Of a DNA stretch of 52,576 bases, positions 41,255 to 49,473 are shown one piece after another. The DNA comes from DATKKG01 sp035543015. GTDB lineage: Archaea > Thermoproteota > Nitrososphaeria > Conexivisphaerales > DTJL01. The first letter of the stretch is position 1. Each line of letters starts with the position of its first letter. The stretch covers positions 1 through 52,576 of the forward strand of contig DATKKG010000022.1 of assembly GCA_035543015.1 (NCBI GenBank). Direction: 5' to 3'. The notes below the pieces were generated by a model. That model did not search any database. It saw only the letters and a program-made list of their open reading frames with translations, and was not told where the DNA came from. A program made the translations under genes and the position numbers.

Positions 41255-42259
41255 TCAGACCTCCGCTTCGCTCGGCCCGGGGGCCATCGCTTCTATAGCA
41301 TAATCAACGTTCCCAATCGGCATGATTATCGGGAGGTCCACCCCCGCCCTGACGTACTCCGCCAACCTGTCCTTCGCCTCGTCAGGCGTCCCGGTCAGGG
41401 CCAAAGCATCTATCGCAGGCTCCGGAACCATCCTCCTGGCCTCCGCGATGTCGCCCCTCTTCCACGCCTCCTTCATGGGCATCAGGGTCTCCTCCCTTAT
41501 GCCGTAGCTCTGCAGGGCCTCGACCTTGATGACCTCCGAAAGCTGGTAGAGGAAGAAGTAGTAGCCCCGAACGACGTCCCGGGCCTTCGCCGGGTTCGGG
41601 TCCAGCGATGCCACCAGGTAGGACGCCTTGTCCACCTTCCGGTTCCTCGACCTTTCTCCCTCCTCCACGAAGGAGGCCATCTTCCGCGTTGTCTCGACCG
41701 TGTTCAGGGCAGGGGAGAGTATGGCACCGTCGACGTTGGCCCCGGCGTACCTGAGGGTCTGTTCGGAGAGTGAGGCCACGTAGAGCGGCACCTTGAAGTC
41801 GAGCTTGAACCCTAGCTGCAGGTCCTCCGCTGTGTAGAACTCGCCCCTGAATGACATCTTCTCGCCGCTCCACATCATCCTGGCCACCGACACGTACTCG
41901 CCGATCCTCTTCAGGGGCCTGGTCTCAGCCACGGGGAAGATCCTGTAGCCTATCTTCGGCACGGTGGGGAAGCTTCCGAGGCCCAGCCCCATCGTCACCC
42001 TGCCGCCTGAGAGCTCGCTGAGGGTCGCGAACGTGGCAGCGGCGGTCACCGGGTTTCGCGTGAACGTATTGATCACTCCCGAGGCTGCCTTCAGCCTTTT
42101 CGTGGCCCCCAGGATCGAAGAAAGGTAGGTCACCACGTCCCTCTGGTACAGGCTCTCGTGGAACCAGATGGAGTCGTAGCCCGCCGCCTCAGCCTTCCTG
42201 GCTGTCGAGACGGCTTCAGGAACCGGCATCGTAGGGTTGAAGCCTAGCGCTATCCTCAC
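41255..42259 (-). CDS. LLM-class (F420-type) flavin/deazaflavin oxidoreductase
   Basis: A 334-residue TIM-barrel oxidoreductase of the luciferase-like family, most like F420-dependent methylene-H4MPT reductase relatives (ALGFNPTMPVPEAVSTARKA, VINTFTRNPVTAAATF, RVTMGLGLGS). The cofactor is inferred from family. The open frame reaches 42337, but GTG 42259 is 27 nt from CTAAAAGG (42282-42291) and begins VRIALGFN, where family members begin. The substrate is unknown. Confidence 0.85.
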   Translation of the reverse strand: MRIALGFNPTMPVPEAVSTARKAEAAGYDSIWFHESLYQRDVVTYLSSILGATKRLKAASGVINTFTRNPVTAAATFATLSELSGGRVTMGLGLGSFPTVPKIGYRIFPVAETRPLKRIGEYVSVARMMWSGEKMSFRGEFYTAEDLQLGFKLDFKVPLYVASLSEQTLRYAGANVDGAILSPALNTVETTRKMASFVEEGERSRNRKVDKASYLVASLDPNPAKARDVVRGYYFFLYQLSEVIKVEALQSYGIREETLMPMKEAWKRGDIAEARRMVPEPAIDALALTGTPDEAKDRLAEYVRAGVDLPIIMPIGNVDYAIEAMAPGPSEAEV

Positions 42260-42345
42260 GGACTCGTCGGCGTCCGTCTGGCCTTTTAGTCTTGCCTGCA
42301 ACTTCCAAGCGAGCTTATTAGGGTCAAACGGAGCCAAGGGAGGCG

Positions 42346-42792
42346 TTGCCTCTCGTCAAGGGCGACAGGGCCCCCCGCGTGTCGGTCGAAGGTCCATCGT
42401 CCGAAATCCTCCTTCCCTTTCAGGGTTCCACGAGCATCCTGTTCTTCTACCCCACTAACCAGGGAAGGACCTGCGTGACCGAGATCGCTGATTTCGACCG
42501 CCTGCAGGGCCAGTTCGCCGCGTTGGGGATCAGGGTAGTCGGCGTCACGACCGAAGCGATATCGGAGATAGCTGACTTGAAAGGCAGCAAGGGCCTCTCC
42601 GTCAGCCTGTTCAGCGACCCGAGCGGAAGGGCCAGCGAAGCCTACGGGGTGAGGAACGCCTACGGGTTCGCAGACAGGTTCACCTTCCTGATATCCGGGG
42701 AAGGCACGATCCTGGCAATGTGGCAGGCCTACGTCACCGAAGGCCACGCCGACGAAGTCCTTCGGTACTGCCGGCGCTCGCCGGCCCCCTAG
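42346..42792 (+). CDS. Peroxiredoxin (BCP/AhpC type)
   Basis: A 148-residue thioredoxin-fold peroxidase with the active-site region FFYPTNQGRTCVTEIADF. Its Cys is the expected peroxidatic residue, followed by FSDPSGRASEAYGVR. The usual PxxxTxxC reads PTNQGRTC, so the Thr position is Gly here, an unusual change. TTG 42346 is about 30 nt after GCTTATTAG (42312-42320). It likely detoxifies peroxides made by the aerobic chain. Confidence 0.85.
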   Translation: MPLVKGDRAPRVSVEGPSSEILLPFQGSTSILFFYPTNQGRTCVTEIADFDRLQGQFAALGIRVVGVTTEAISEIADLKGSKGLSVSLFSDPSGRASEAYGVRNAYGFADRFTFLISGEGTILAMWQAYVTEGHADEVLRYCRRSPAP

Positions 42793-42848
42793 CTTGCCCC
42801 GGCCGATTACATTTATAGCGGCGCACCGACAGGAATCCGTCACTCGAA

Positions 42849-43247
42849 TTGAAGATCTACCTTGCCGTCCCCCTCGCGTACAACAGAGACCGGATGCTGG
42901 CGACGGCCCTGGCGGGCTCCCTGGAGGAGAGCGGCCATGTCGTCACCTCAAGATGGGTTCTCGACGAAGACCCAAGCTGGGGCCTGACTTATGGCGAAAT
43001 CGCCAAGCGGGACTTCGGCGCGGTGGACGAGTCTGATGCCCTCGTGGCAGAGATATCCACGCCCAGCCATGGCGTCGGCATGGAGATACAGTACGCAGTC
43101 ATGAAGGGCAAGAAAGTAATCTGCCTCCGGCGACCGGACTCCAGGGTGTCGGGGCTCATCTCCGGCACTCCCGCCATCAGCCTGGTCGCCTACGTCGACA
43201 GGGATGATGCCGCCCGCAGGGTTAGCCGCCTGCTGTCGGAAGAATGA
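42849..43247 (+). CDS. Nucleoside 2-deoxyribosyltransferase-like protein (DNPH1-like)
   Basis: A 132-residue Rossmann-like protein. It begins MKIYLAVPLAYNRDR and carries the family active-site segment VAEISTPSHGVGMEIQYA with its catalytic Glu, then KVICLRR. It is closest in look to DNPH1-type 2'-deoxynucleoside 5'-phosphate N-hydrolases, which clean up deoxynucleotides. The exact substrate is not determinable. TTG 42849 follows ATTTATAG (42811-42818) by about 34 nt. Confidence 0.83.
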   Translation: MKIYLAVPLAYNRDRMLATALAGSLEESGHVVTSRWVLDEDPSWGLTYGEIAKRDFGAVDESDALVAEISTPSHGVGMEIQYAVMKGKKVICLRRPDSRVSGLISGTPAISLVAYVDRDDAARRVSRLLSEE

Positions 43248-43273
43248 AACCGTCAGTCGTCCGGAGCTGGACC

Positions 43274-43873
43274 CTATGGAGAGTAGGCCGAATTGGGTAG
43301 CACGACGAGGTACCCGTACATGAACGGGTGATACACGCATACGAACCTGTAGACCCCCGCGTCAGTCGCCACAAAGCTGCCCTCGCCCATCAGGCTGCCT
43401 GCGGAACCCGTGATGTTGACCCCCGGCGAGTTGTTCGTCGGCGGGGTGTCGAACGCCTGTCCCGTCAGGGCATTATCCAACCCCTGCGCCGTGAGGTTGA
43501 TCTGGAAGTTGTAGTTCCCGGAGAAGAGGGTGAACGTGTGTCCGTCTCCGGTGTCATTGCTGATGAACGTGACGGCCACCGTATCTCCCTGGTTCACCAC
43601 TATCAGGTTCGGAGAGAAGGAATCGAACCCGGCGTAGTCCATCCCCCATTCGATCAGCACGTTCCTCGTGGTCGGGGTCTGGTTGACGGAAGGCTGGGTC
43701 GAAATCATAGATTCGATGTGCGAGAGCTGCTGAGCCAGGTCTGGTGGCACCTGGTTGGTGTTCATGGTCGCCACCTCGGTGTAGACCGCCATGGAGAAGA
43801 TAAGAGCCGCCAATGAAATGCCGATAGCCACCCACACGCCCACGGGCGTAGACTGTCCAGACATCACACTCAC
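43274..43873 (-). CDS. Membrane-anchored cupredoxin
   Basis: A 199-residue protein with an N-terminal anchor helix (VWVAIGISLAALIFSMAVY). A plastocyanin-like domain facing outside follows. The copper ligands appear as GHTFTLF (His) and FVCVYHPFMYGYL (Cys, His, Met). GTG 43873 is 28 nt from the TATA-like CGTTTAAAA (43897-43905); ATG 43864 is an alternative. It is divergent from the oxidase operon and is a candidate electron carrier to CoxB. Confidence 0.88.
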   Translation of the reverse strand: MSVMSGQSTPVGVWVAIGISLAALIFSMAVYTEVATMNTNQVPPDLAQQLSHIESMISTQPSVNQTPTTRNVLIEWGMDYAGFDSFSPNLIVVNQGDTVAVTFISNDTGDGHTFTLFSGNYNFQINLTAQGLDNALTGQAFDTPPTNNSPGVNITGSAGSLMGEGSFVATDAGVYRFVCVYHPFMYGYLVVLPNSAYSP

Positions 43874-43994
43874 TGCGATTTCGTGTTCGAGGAATCGTTT
43901 AAAAGAATTACGAAGGAAACGCCAATACCTTGCTTATTTGATGGATTTAAGGCAACGCATTTATCCACAATGAATCGTCCGGTCTCTCTGCGGA

Positions 43995-44561
43995 GTGGCG
44001 GGGTTGTACGCATCTGCATACACGCTAGCGGGAGACGTCGGGTTCGGGATCGGGTTCCTCGGGTGGCTGCTTATTGTTCTAGTTGGAATAGGCGTCTTCT
44101 TTCTGGCGTGGGCCATCTACACCACCCGTCACCCCAGAAACGCGGACAGGGCTCCCGGCTGGTATCACAAGGAGGGAGTCTACGTCCTCGCCATAGGCAC
44201 CGTGTTCCTCGCCTTTTCGGCTTTCACGCTCCCCTACGTCCCCTTGATGTCGTTCGGCAGGCTGCAACCGACGCAGTACGTGTCGGTCGTGGCCCAGCAG
44301 TTCTCCTGGACCCTCAACTCAACCAAGGTCATCGCCAACCAGCCGGTCGAGTTCATGGTGACCTCCAAGGACACGACCCATGGCTTCGGGGTCTACAACG
44401 CCAACGGCACGCTCCTGATGCAGGAACAGGTGATGCCCGGCTTCGCGAACGACTTCGTGTACACCTTCAAGGATCCAGGAGTCTACACGATCAGGTGCCT
44501 GGAGTACTGCGGCTTCGGACACCCGACGATGGTCACCTCCTTTGTCGTGGTGAAAGGTTAG
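43995..44561 (+). CDS. coxB: Heme-copper oxidase subunit II
   Basis: A 188-residue subunit II with two N-terminal membrane helices. Its CuA domain has ligands in TTHGFG (His129) and CLEYCGFGHPTM (Cys168, Cys172, His176, Met179). GTG 43995 is about 32 nt after CATTTATCC (43959-43967). Its stop abuts coxA. It takes electrons from a blue-copper donor rather than cytochrome c in many archaea, consistent with the cupredoxin neighbours. Confidence 0.93.
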   Translation: MAGLYASAYTLAGDVGFGIGFLGWLLIVLVGIGVFFLAWAIYTTRHPRNADRAPGWYHKEGVYVLAIGTVFLAFSAFTLPYVPLMSFGRLQPTQYVSVVAQQFSWTLNSTKVIANQPVEFMVTSKDTTHGFGVYNANGTLLMQEQVMPGFANDFVYTFKDPGVYTIRCLEYCGFGHPTMVTSFVVVKG

Positions 44562-46130
44562 TTGGCCCGGCAAGCGGCCTCGGTTCAGGAGGAGTGGGAG
44601 GTCCCCTCCAACGTTCGCAGGCTTTCGTTCGCCCTCATGGTCGTCTCCTTCGTCAACTTCATCATAGCCGGCTCATTCGCGCTCCTCATGCGGACCGACC
44701 AGGCCGGAGTCCCCGCCACGAGCGCCCAGGTCTTCTACCAGCTCCTCACAGCCCACGGGCTGGGGATGTTCGTCGGGTGGCAGTTCCCCTTCGCCTACGG
44801 AATCGCGTTCTTCCTGCTGTCGTACTTCCTGAAGCGCCCCCTCTACAGCTACCGGCTGGCCCTCGTCGCCAGCGCGGTCACCCTCGTGAGCTTCTATCTG
44901 AACCTGGTCAGCATCGGGCTGGGGTTCGCGGCGGGCTGGTACTACCTGTTCCCGCTTCCGTTCTATTCGGCCGGCGCCTGGTCGGCCGCTTCGGCTGCCC
45001 TCTTCCTCGTCACTGCCCTCGGCGCTGAATCAGGCTTCGTCCTTTTCGCCTACGTCGCCCTGAGGACCGTCTATTCGACAAAGCTGCCAGGCGTCGGGCA
45101 GCAGAAGTTCTACGCCCAGTCCAGCCTGTACCGCTTCATCCAAAGCGTCGGGCTGGACTCCTACATGCCGACTGCGACGTGGAACAGGCTCGAGCCGTTC
45201 CCCATACCCGTCATCGGCGTGGTGGTCTCCGTGCTCGTGCTGCTGTTCTCCACCCCGTCCGTGATGGCCGAGCAGCTGCTTGGCCTCTACCAGATCGCTA
45301 ATCCGCCCTTCGACCTGAACAACCTTCTAGCCAAGAACCTCTTCTGGCTCTACGGCCACCCCATCGTCTACTTCGCCTTCTTCATCGTGATCGGCCTCTA
45401 CTATTTCATGATGTCGACGTTCTCAAACAGGTCTCTTCCCAGCGAAAGATGGGCAAGGGCGCCGTGGCCGCTGCTCCTGGTGGCGGGTGTCGGCGTTTAC
45501 AGCCACCACCTCTTCATGGACGTCAACCAGCCCCTCTGGATCAACCTGCTCTCACAGTGGATGAGCTACCTGATCGGCTTCGCTTCGGGCCTCACCGTGT
45601 TCGCGCTCATAGCCGTGATGTGGCGCAGCAGGTTCAGCTGGAACACCGCCTCGATGTTCATAGTCGCCAGCATCGCCGCCTGGATCATCGGGGGCTTCAT
45701 CGGGGAGGAGCAGGGGACCATAGCCTTCGACGTCTACGAACACAACACCTACGTGGTCGTGGCCCACTTCCACTTCAACGCCCTCGCCGGCATCATGATG
45801 GCCAGCTTCGGTGCTCTCTACTTCCTGCTGCCCAAGCTCATCCACCGCGACTTCCCCAGCGCGGTGATGGGCAGGATACACTTCTGGACTTCGTTCATCG
45901 GGTCATTCGGGATGTCGTCCTGCTTCCTGGCGCTTGGATTGCTAGGGGCGCCCAGGAGGGAAGCCAACGTCGTCCTCCAGTCCCTCGGCTTCACCACCAC
46001 ATATGCCATCTGGCTCGACCTGGCGCTGATATTCGCCCTGATAATCGGGATAGGCCAGCTTCCCTTCCTCTACAACCTGTACAAGGTCATCCGCGCGCCC
46101 AAGGTCCGGGAGGTGGCGGTCAAGGCTTGA
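44562..46130 (+). CDS. coxA: Heme-copper oxidase subunit I, B-family (ba3-like)
   Basis: The catalytic 522-residue subunit. Heme and copper ligands are His65 (TAHGLGM), His266 and the cross-link Tyr270 (GHPIVYF), His315-His316 (YSHHLFMD), and His402 and His404 (VVAHFHF). HPIVYF rather than HPEVY places it with the B-family, as in Thermus ba3. It reduces oxygen to water and pumps protons. It is followed without a gap by a cupredoxin and ctaB. Confidence 0.94.
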   Translation: MARQAASVQEEWEVPSNVRRLSFALMVVSFVNFIIAGSFALLMRTDQAGVPATSAQVFYQLLTAHGLGMFVGWQFPFAYGIAFFLLSYFLKRPLYSYRLALVASAVTLVSFYLNLVSIGLGFAAGWYYLFPLPFYSAGAWSAASAALFLVTALGAESGFVLFAYVALRTVYSTKLPGVGQQKFYAQSSLYRFIQSVGLDSYMPTATWNRLEPFPIPVIGVVVSVLVLLFSTPSVMAEQLLGLYQIANPPFDLNNLLAKNLFWLYGHPIVYFAFFIVIGLYYFMMSTFSNRSLPSERWARAPWPLLLVAGVGVYSHHLFMDVNQPLWINLLSQWMSYLIGFASGLTVFALIAVMWRSRFSWNTASMFIVASIAAWIIGGFIGEEQGTIAFDVYEHNTYVVVAHFHFNALAGIMMASFGALYFLLPKLIHRDFPSAVMGRIHFWTSFIGSFGMSSCFLALGLLGAPRREANVVLQSLGFTTTYAIWLDLALIFALIIGIGQLPFLYNLYKVIRAPKVREVAVKA

Positions 46131-46540
46131 AGCTCAATGCCACCCTGGCCGGCACCCTGCTGATCATCCTCATGGCCGTCGCCATCGGAGGCGGCCTCGA
46201 CTACCTGGGCTCCTCCAGCCTGTACTCCGCCAGCAACATCCCCAAGCCTACTGCGGGCGAAGTGCTGGTCGTCATGGTCAGCGGCTCGTATTACAACCAG
46301 AGCCTCGGGTTCGCACCCGGTAACATCACCCTGGTGCTGGGCGTCAACAGCACCGTCCTGTTCTTCAACGACGACGCCGCCGTCCACACGGCCACGGCAC
46401 TCGACGGATCGTTCAACACTGGAGACGTGCTCGAAGGCCAGTCGGCGACCGTCAGGTTCAACAGCACCGGGACCTACAGCTACCACTGCATCTACCATCT
46501 GTACATGGTGGGCACCATTACCGTGGTGGCGGGCGCTTGA
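46127..46540 (+). CDS. Small membrane-anchored cupredoxin in the oxidase operon
   Basis: 137 residues from TTG 46127, which overlaps the coxA stop. An N-terminal helix (LAGTLLIILMAVAIGGG) is followed by a cupredoxin domain with ligands in VHTATAL (His) and YHCIYHLYMVGTITV (Cys, His, Met). It could be the immediate donor to CuA or a fourth oxidase subunit. The frame opens much earlier, but that part is a shadow of coxA. Confidence 0.85.
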   Translation: MKLNATLAGTLLIILMAVAIGGGLDYLGSSSLYSASNIPKPTAGEVLVVMVSGSYYNQSLGFAPGNITLVLGVNSTVLFFNDDAAVHTATALDGSFNTGDVLEGQSATVRFNSTGTYSYHCIYHLYMVGTITVVAGA

Positions 46541-47454
46541 CGCTGCAGAAGGCTGTCCCCGTCGCCGAGGTCAGACCTACCGGACGCGTCAAGGCATTCG
46601 TCACCCTTTTCAAACTCAGGATCTTCACGCTCCTGTGGGCCGAATCGGTGGTGGGCCTCCTCCTGGCATCGGGGCTCTCCTTCGATCTCTACAGGCTCGC
46701 CGCCCTGTCGGCGGCCGGCTTCCTGGCCACCGCCGGCTCCGGGGCCCTCAACAACTACTTCGACAGGGACATCGACGCCAAGATGAAGCGCACCAGCAGC
46801 CGCCCCATCCCGTCGAAGAGGGTGACGCCGCGCGAGGCGCTCACCGTCGGCATCGCCATGGGTGCCCTCGGGATCTCGGTCGCCCTCTTCGGGCTGTCCC
46901 CCCTCAGCGGCGTTATGGTAGCCTCGGGGTACCTCACCTACGCCGTGGTCTACACCTACCTTCTGAAGAGACGGACGTCCTGGAACATAGTAGTCGGCGG
47001 TGCCGCAGGCAGCTTCGCCTTCCTGGCCGGCTGGGCCGCAGCCGCCCCCGTAGGCCTTGAAGCCTCCCTCATCGCCCTCATCGTCTTCCTGTGGACCCCC
47101 AGCCACTTCTGGGCCCTCGCGATCAAGGCCGTCCGTCAGTACGAAAACGCGGGCATCCCGATGCTCCCCGTCGTAGCTGGAGTCAGGGCCACGGCCCAGG
47201 CCATAGTCGCGAACAGCGTGGCCCTGGTGGCCTGTTCCCTCCTTCCTTTCGCCCTCGGCTACTTCGGCTACCTCTACCTTGCGTTCGCCGCCGTGCTCGG
47301 CTTTCTGCTCCTCTATTCGGATGTCCGACTGATGACGACCGGCACCCCTTCGGCGGCCTGGAGCGCCTACAAGTTCACCGCTCCCTACCTCCTGGTGCTG
47401 TCGCTGGCGATGGTGGCGGACAGGCTCATCTTCCACGCGGTGGCCTTGCTCTAG
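46537..47454 (+). CDS. ctaB: Protoheme IX farnesyltransferase (heme O synthase)
   Basis: A UbiA-type prenyltransferase of 305 residues that makes heme O for the oxidase. The diagnostic NNYFDRDIDAKMKRTSSRP lies in the first cytoplasmic loop, with several membrane helices around it and a second loop FLWTPSHFWALAIKAVRQYENAGIPM (given in part). TTG 46537 overlaps the cupredoxin stop by four bases. CtaA, which makes heme A, is not in the window. Confidence 0.93.
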   Translation: MTLQKAVPVAEVRPTGRVKAFVTLFKLRIFTLLWAESVVGLLLASGLSFDLYRLAALSAAGFLATAGSGALNNYFDRDIDAKMKRTSSRPIPSKRVTPREALTVGIAMGALGISVALFGLSPLSGVMVASGYLTYAVVYTYLLKRRTSWNIVVGGAAGSFAFLAGWAAAAPVGLEASLIALIVFLWTPSHFWALAIKAVRQYENAGIPMLPVVAGVRATAQAIVANSVALVACSLLPFALGYFGYLYLAFAAVLGFLLLYSDVRLMTTGTPSAAWSAYKFTAPYLLVLSLAMVADRLIFHAVALL

Positions 47455-47475
47455 AGAGTCCTCTGGGGAGCGAGA

Positions 47476-47627
47476 TGGTCCCGCGGGCAGGATTTGAGCC
47501 TGCGACACTCCGGTTTCTGTGTATGCCTGGCAGGCTGGACGGGTCAGCCACAGCCAACCACTACAGCATCTCCCACGGACGGTCGCAACCGCCCATGTCG
47601 GAAGCTCTACCAGGCTGAGCCTGCGGG
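47476..47627 (-). tRNA. tRNA-Tyr(GTA) with two introns
   Basis: The D arm GCTCAGCCTGGTAGAGC and the T arm GCAGG-CTCAAAT-CCTGC are clear. The 3' side CCGCGGG-ACCA (CCA encoded) matches archaeal tRNA-Tyr, which begins with C1-G72. One intron (about 47596-47566) splits positions 32 and 33. The second (47560-47515) lies after position 37; its bulge-helix-bulge fits, since CTGT (32-35) pairs with ACAG (47520-47517). The 5' acceptor reads CCCGC then AG, two bases short of the expected CCCGCGG plus linker. The anticodon stem also has one A-C mismatch. Confidence 0.8.
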
Positions 47628-47699
47628 AACTCCATCACTGAAGTCCTTACCGCGGGACGCGGGACCGGTTTGAGGCTCAACGAGCTCCGCATAAAAAGG

Positions 47700-48164
47700 T
47701 TATCGCTTCGGGCGGCCGGCCTTGGGACCGCCCCTTGCCCTCCGGCGGGCTTCCTTCTGTCGCAGCGACAGCTCCAGGACGCCGTTGTTGAACGTCCTCT
47801 TCAGAGGCTCGCCTTCCACCGGTACATCCAGGGGGACGCTGGCGGCATAGCGGCGCCCCCCGTCCGAGCCCTGAATCCGCACGCTGCGAGTGTGCACTGC
47901 GACGGAGACTTCGTCCTGGCTCACTCCGGGCATGTCGACTATGATCCTGACCTCCCTGTGCTTGCGGTCGTAGACCGTGTCGACCAGCGGTTCGCGAACG
48001 TCCGAGCGTGACACCGAGCGCCCCGCGGGCTTGACGTTGCCGAACTCCCTTATGACGGGCTTCCCTTCGGGTCCCTGGGTTATGGAGAAGCCGTAGAAGA
48101 AGGAGCCCTCGAACTCCCCGTCGGCGGAGAAGTGCTCGAACGACTTGAGGGTCTTCTCGAACAT
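47700..48164 (-). CDS. Small heat shock protein, Hsp20 family
   Basis: An ATP-independent holdase. The alpha-crystallin domain covers about residues 55-140 (REVRIIVDMPGVSQDEVSV, then NGVLELSLRQK), ending in a basic tail (RRRARGGPKAGRPKR). ATG 48164 is the first canonical start. The same frame stays open and coding-like upstream (EPWWNDKEFRKLFDDL, then DKEPEDILEM) to about 48260 with no ATG, GTG or TTG. CTG 48242 could be the true start. A TATA-like TAAAAG lies at 48281-48286. Confidence 0.88.
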   Translation of the reverse strand: MFEKTLKSFEHFSADGEFEGSFFYGFSITQGPEGKPVIREFGNVKPAGRSVSRSDVREPLVDTVYDRKHREVRIIVDMPGVSQDEVSVAVHTRSVRIQGSDGGRRYAASVPLDVPVEGEPLKRTFNNGVLELSLRQKEARRRARGGPKAGRPKR

Positions 48165-48291
48165 CTCCAGTATGTCTTCGGGTTCCTTGTCAAGGTCGTC
48201 GAAGAGCTTCCTGAACTCCTTGTCGTTCCACCAAGGCTCCAGGTCCCTGTCACTCCCCGACGATAGCCCCCGCCCGAGGATAAAAGCTTGG

Positions 48292-48714
48292 CTAAAGCAA
48301 GGAGATCCTGACGCCGACGGGCTTCCCCGCAGCCAGCCTGAACGCGGCGTACCCCCAATCGATCGTCGAGACGATGAGCCAGACGGGTGCGCTCCACTTC
48401 ATGTATCCTAGGTCCGTCTCGGACGGAAGGGCCGGGGCGGGATGCGAATGGTAGATGCCGACGAGCTCCATACTCACCTCGTCGGCGTGCTGATATCCCT
48501 TCAGCAGCTCCTCCGGAGCTATCGTGAAAGACACAGGGGATTTGTCCGCGTTCTCGGTGTGGACGAGATGGTCGCAGACGACGGCGTTTCCTCTCCTCGT
48601 CCCGATCATGAGTCCGCAGCACTCGAAGGGGAGCTGCTCCTTCCCCCTTCGCAGGATGGAGTCCAGGTCCCTCCTGGCGATCCTCAATTCGCTTGGAGCT
48701 TCGGCCAATTTCAA
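48292..48714 (-). CDS. JAMM/MPN-domain metalloprotease-like protein
   Basis: A 140-residue stand-alone JAMM protein. The zinc motif is in order: Glu in LPFECCGLMIG, HSHP in GIYHSHPAPALPSETD, with the downstream Ser and Asp. Archaeal JAMM proteins remove ubiquitin-like SAMP modifiers. The frame is open from 48768, but TTG 48714 is 24 nt from the strong TATA at 48733-48742. No SAMP gene was recognised here. Confidence 0.88.
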   Translation of the reverse strand: MKLAEAPSELRIARRDLDSILRRGKEQLPFECCGLMIGTRRGNAVVCDHLVHTENADKSPVSFTIAPEELLKGYQHADEVSMELVGIYHSHPAPALPSETDLGYMKWSAPVWLIVSTIDWGYAAFRLAAGKPVGVRISLL

Positions 48715-48732
48715 CCTGCTACAATGGAAAGC

Positions 48733-48773
48733 GTTTTTATATGGTATTCGGCAAAGGCTATCCGCCATAAAAC
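48733..48773. promoter_or_regulatory. Divergent promoter region of the JAMM and L13e genes
   Basis: ATATAAAAAC on the minus strand (48733-48742) is 24 nt from the JAMM start. CCATAAAACG on the plus strand (48764-48773) is 27 nt from the L13e TTG at 48796. The two boxes are about 22 nt apart and face outwards. Confidence 0.55.
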
Positions 48774-48795
48774 GGCCATTCGCAGATGAAACTCA

Positions 48796-49473
48796 TTGAG
48801 TGAAGACAAACCCGCAAAGAAGGCTCCTTCCAAGAAGAAGGCTGCCAAGCACGAAGCGGAGAAGGAGGCCCTTGTCAAGAAGGCCGCCAAACCTAGGAAG
48901 GCGACGAAGCCGAAGGCCGAGGTCAAGAAGAAGGCTCCTGAGCCGGAAGCCAAGGAAGCCCCGAAGAAGGCGGCACCCAAGGTCGCCAGGCCGAAGAAAG
49001 CCGCGGCGAAGGCAAAGGCGCCCTCGCACGAAGAGAAGGAGGTCGTCCCCGTTGCGCCGAAGGCCGCCGAGGAGAGGCCGGGCGCCAAGGTCGAACCCAG
49101 GCCGCGGGCCCGCAAGAAGGAGGCCGCAGCGGCCGAGGTCCCTCCCGCCAAGGTCGCCGCAGAAGAACCTCTGCCGAAGGCCGTTTCCAAGCCTGCACCG
49201 AAGCCCAAGAAGGCGCCCGCTCCCAAGCCCGTCAAGGTAGCCAAACCCAAGCCGGCCCGCGTGAAGAGCGGGGCGGTTCCGATTGTGGTCGTCTTCTACA
49301 GGGGCAGCGTCAAGGAGAGGGAGGCCAAGGGCTTTTCGCTGGCGGAGCTGCAGGCCGCAGGCGTGACGAAGGGCCAGGTGCTGGGCGCTGGCCTCAGGCT
49401 GGACGCGCGACGAAGGTCCACGCGCGACGGCAATGTGAAGCTACTCGAAGCTATCAAGCCGAAGGCCGCTTAG
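48796..49473 (+). CDS. Ribosomal protein L13e-like with long Lys/Ala/Pro-rich N-terminal tail
   Basis: 225 residues. The last 60 or so form the L13e core (KGFSLAELQAAGVTKGQVLGAG, then LRLDARRRSTRDGN). The first 150 or so are a disordered, histone-H1-like tail of KKA/PKK repeats ending near KPKPARVKSGAVP. The core assignment supports a TACK-type ribosome. The tail could bind rRNA or DNA; this is inferred. The 3' end overlaps ogg by 20 nt, tail to tail. Confidence 0.78.
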   Translation: MSEDKPAKKAPSKKKAAKHEAEKEALVKKAAKPRKATKPKAEVKKKAPEPEAKEAPKKAAPKVARPKKAAAKAKAPSHEEKEVVPVAPKAAEERPGAKVEPRPRARKKEAAAAEVPPAKVAAEEPLPKAVSKPAPKPKKAPAPKPVKVAKPKPARVKSGAVPIVVVFYRGSVKEREAKGFSLAELQAAGVTKGQVLGAGLRLDARRRSTRDGNVKLLEAIKPKAA

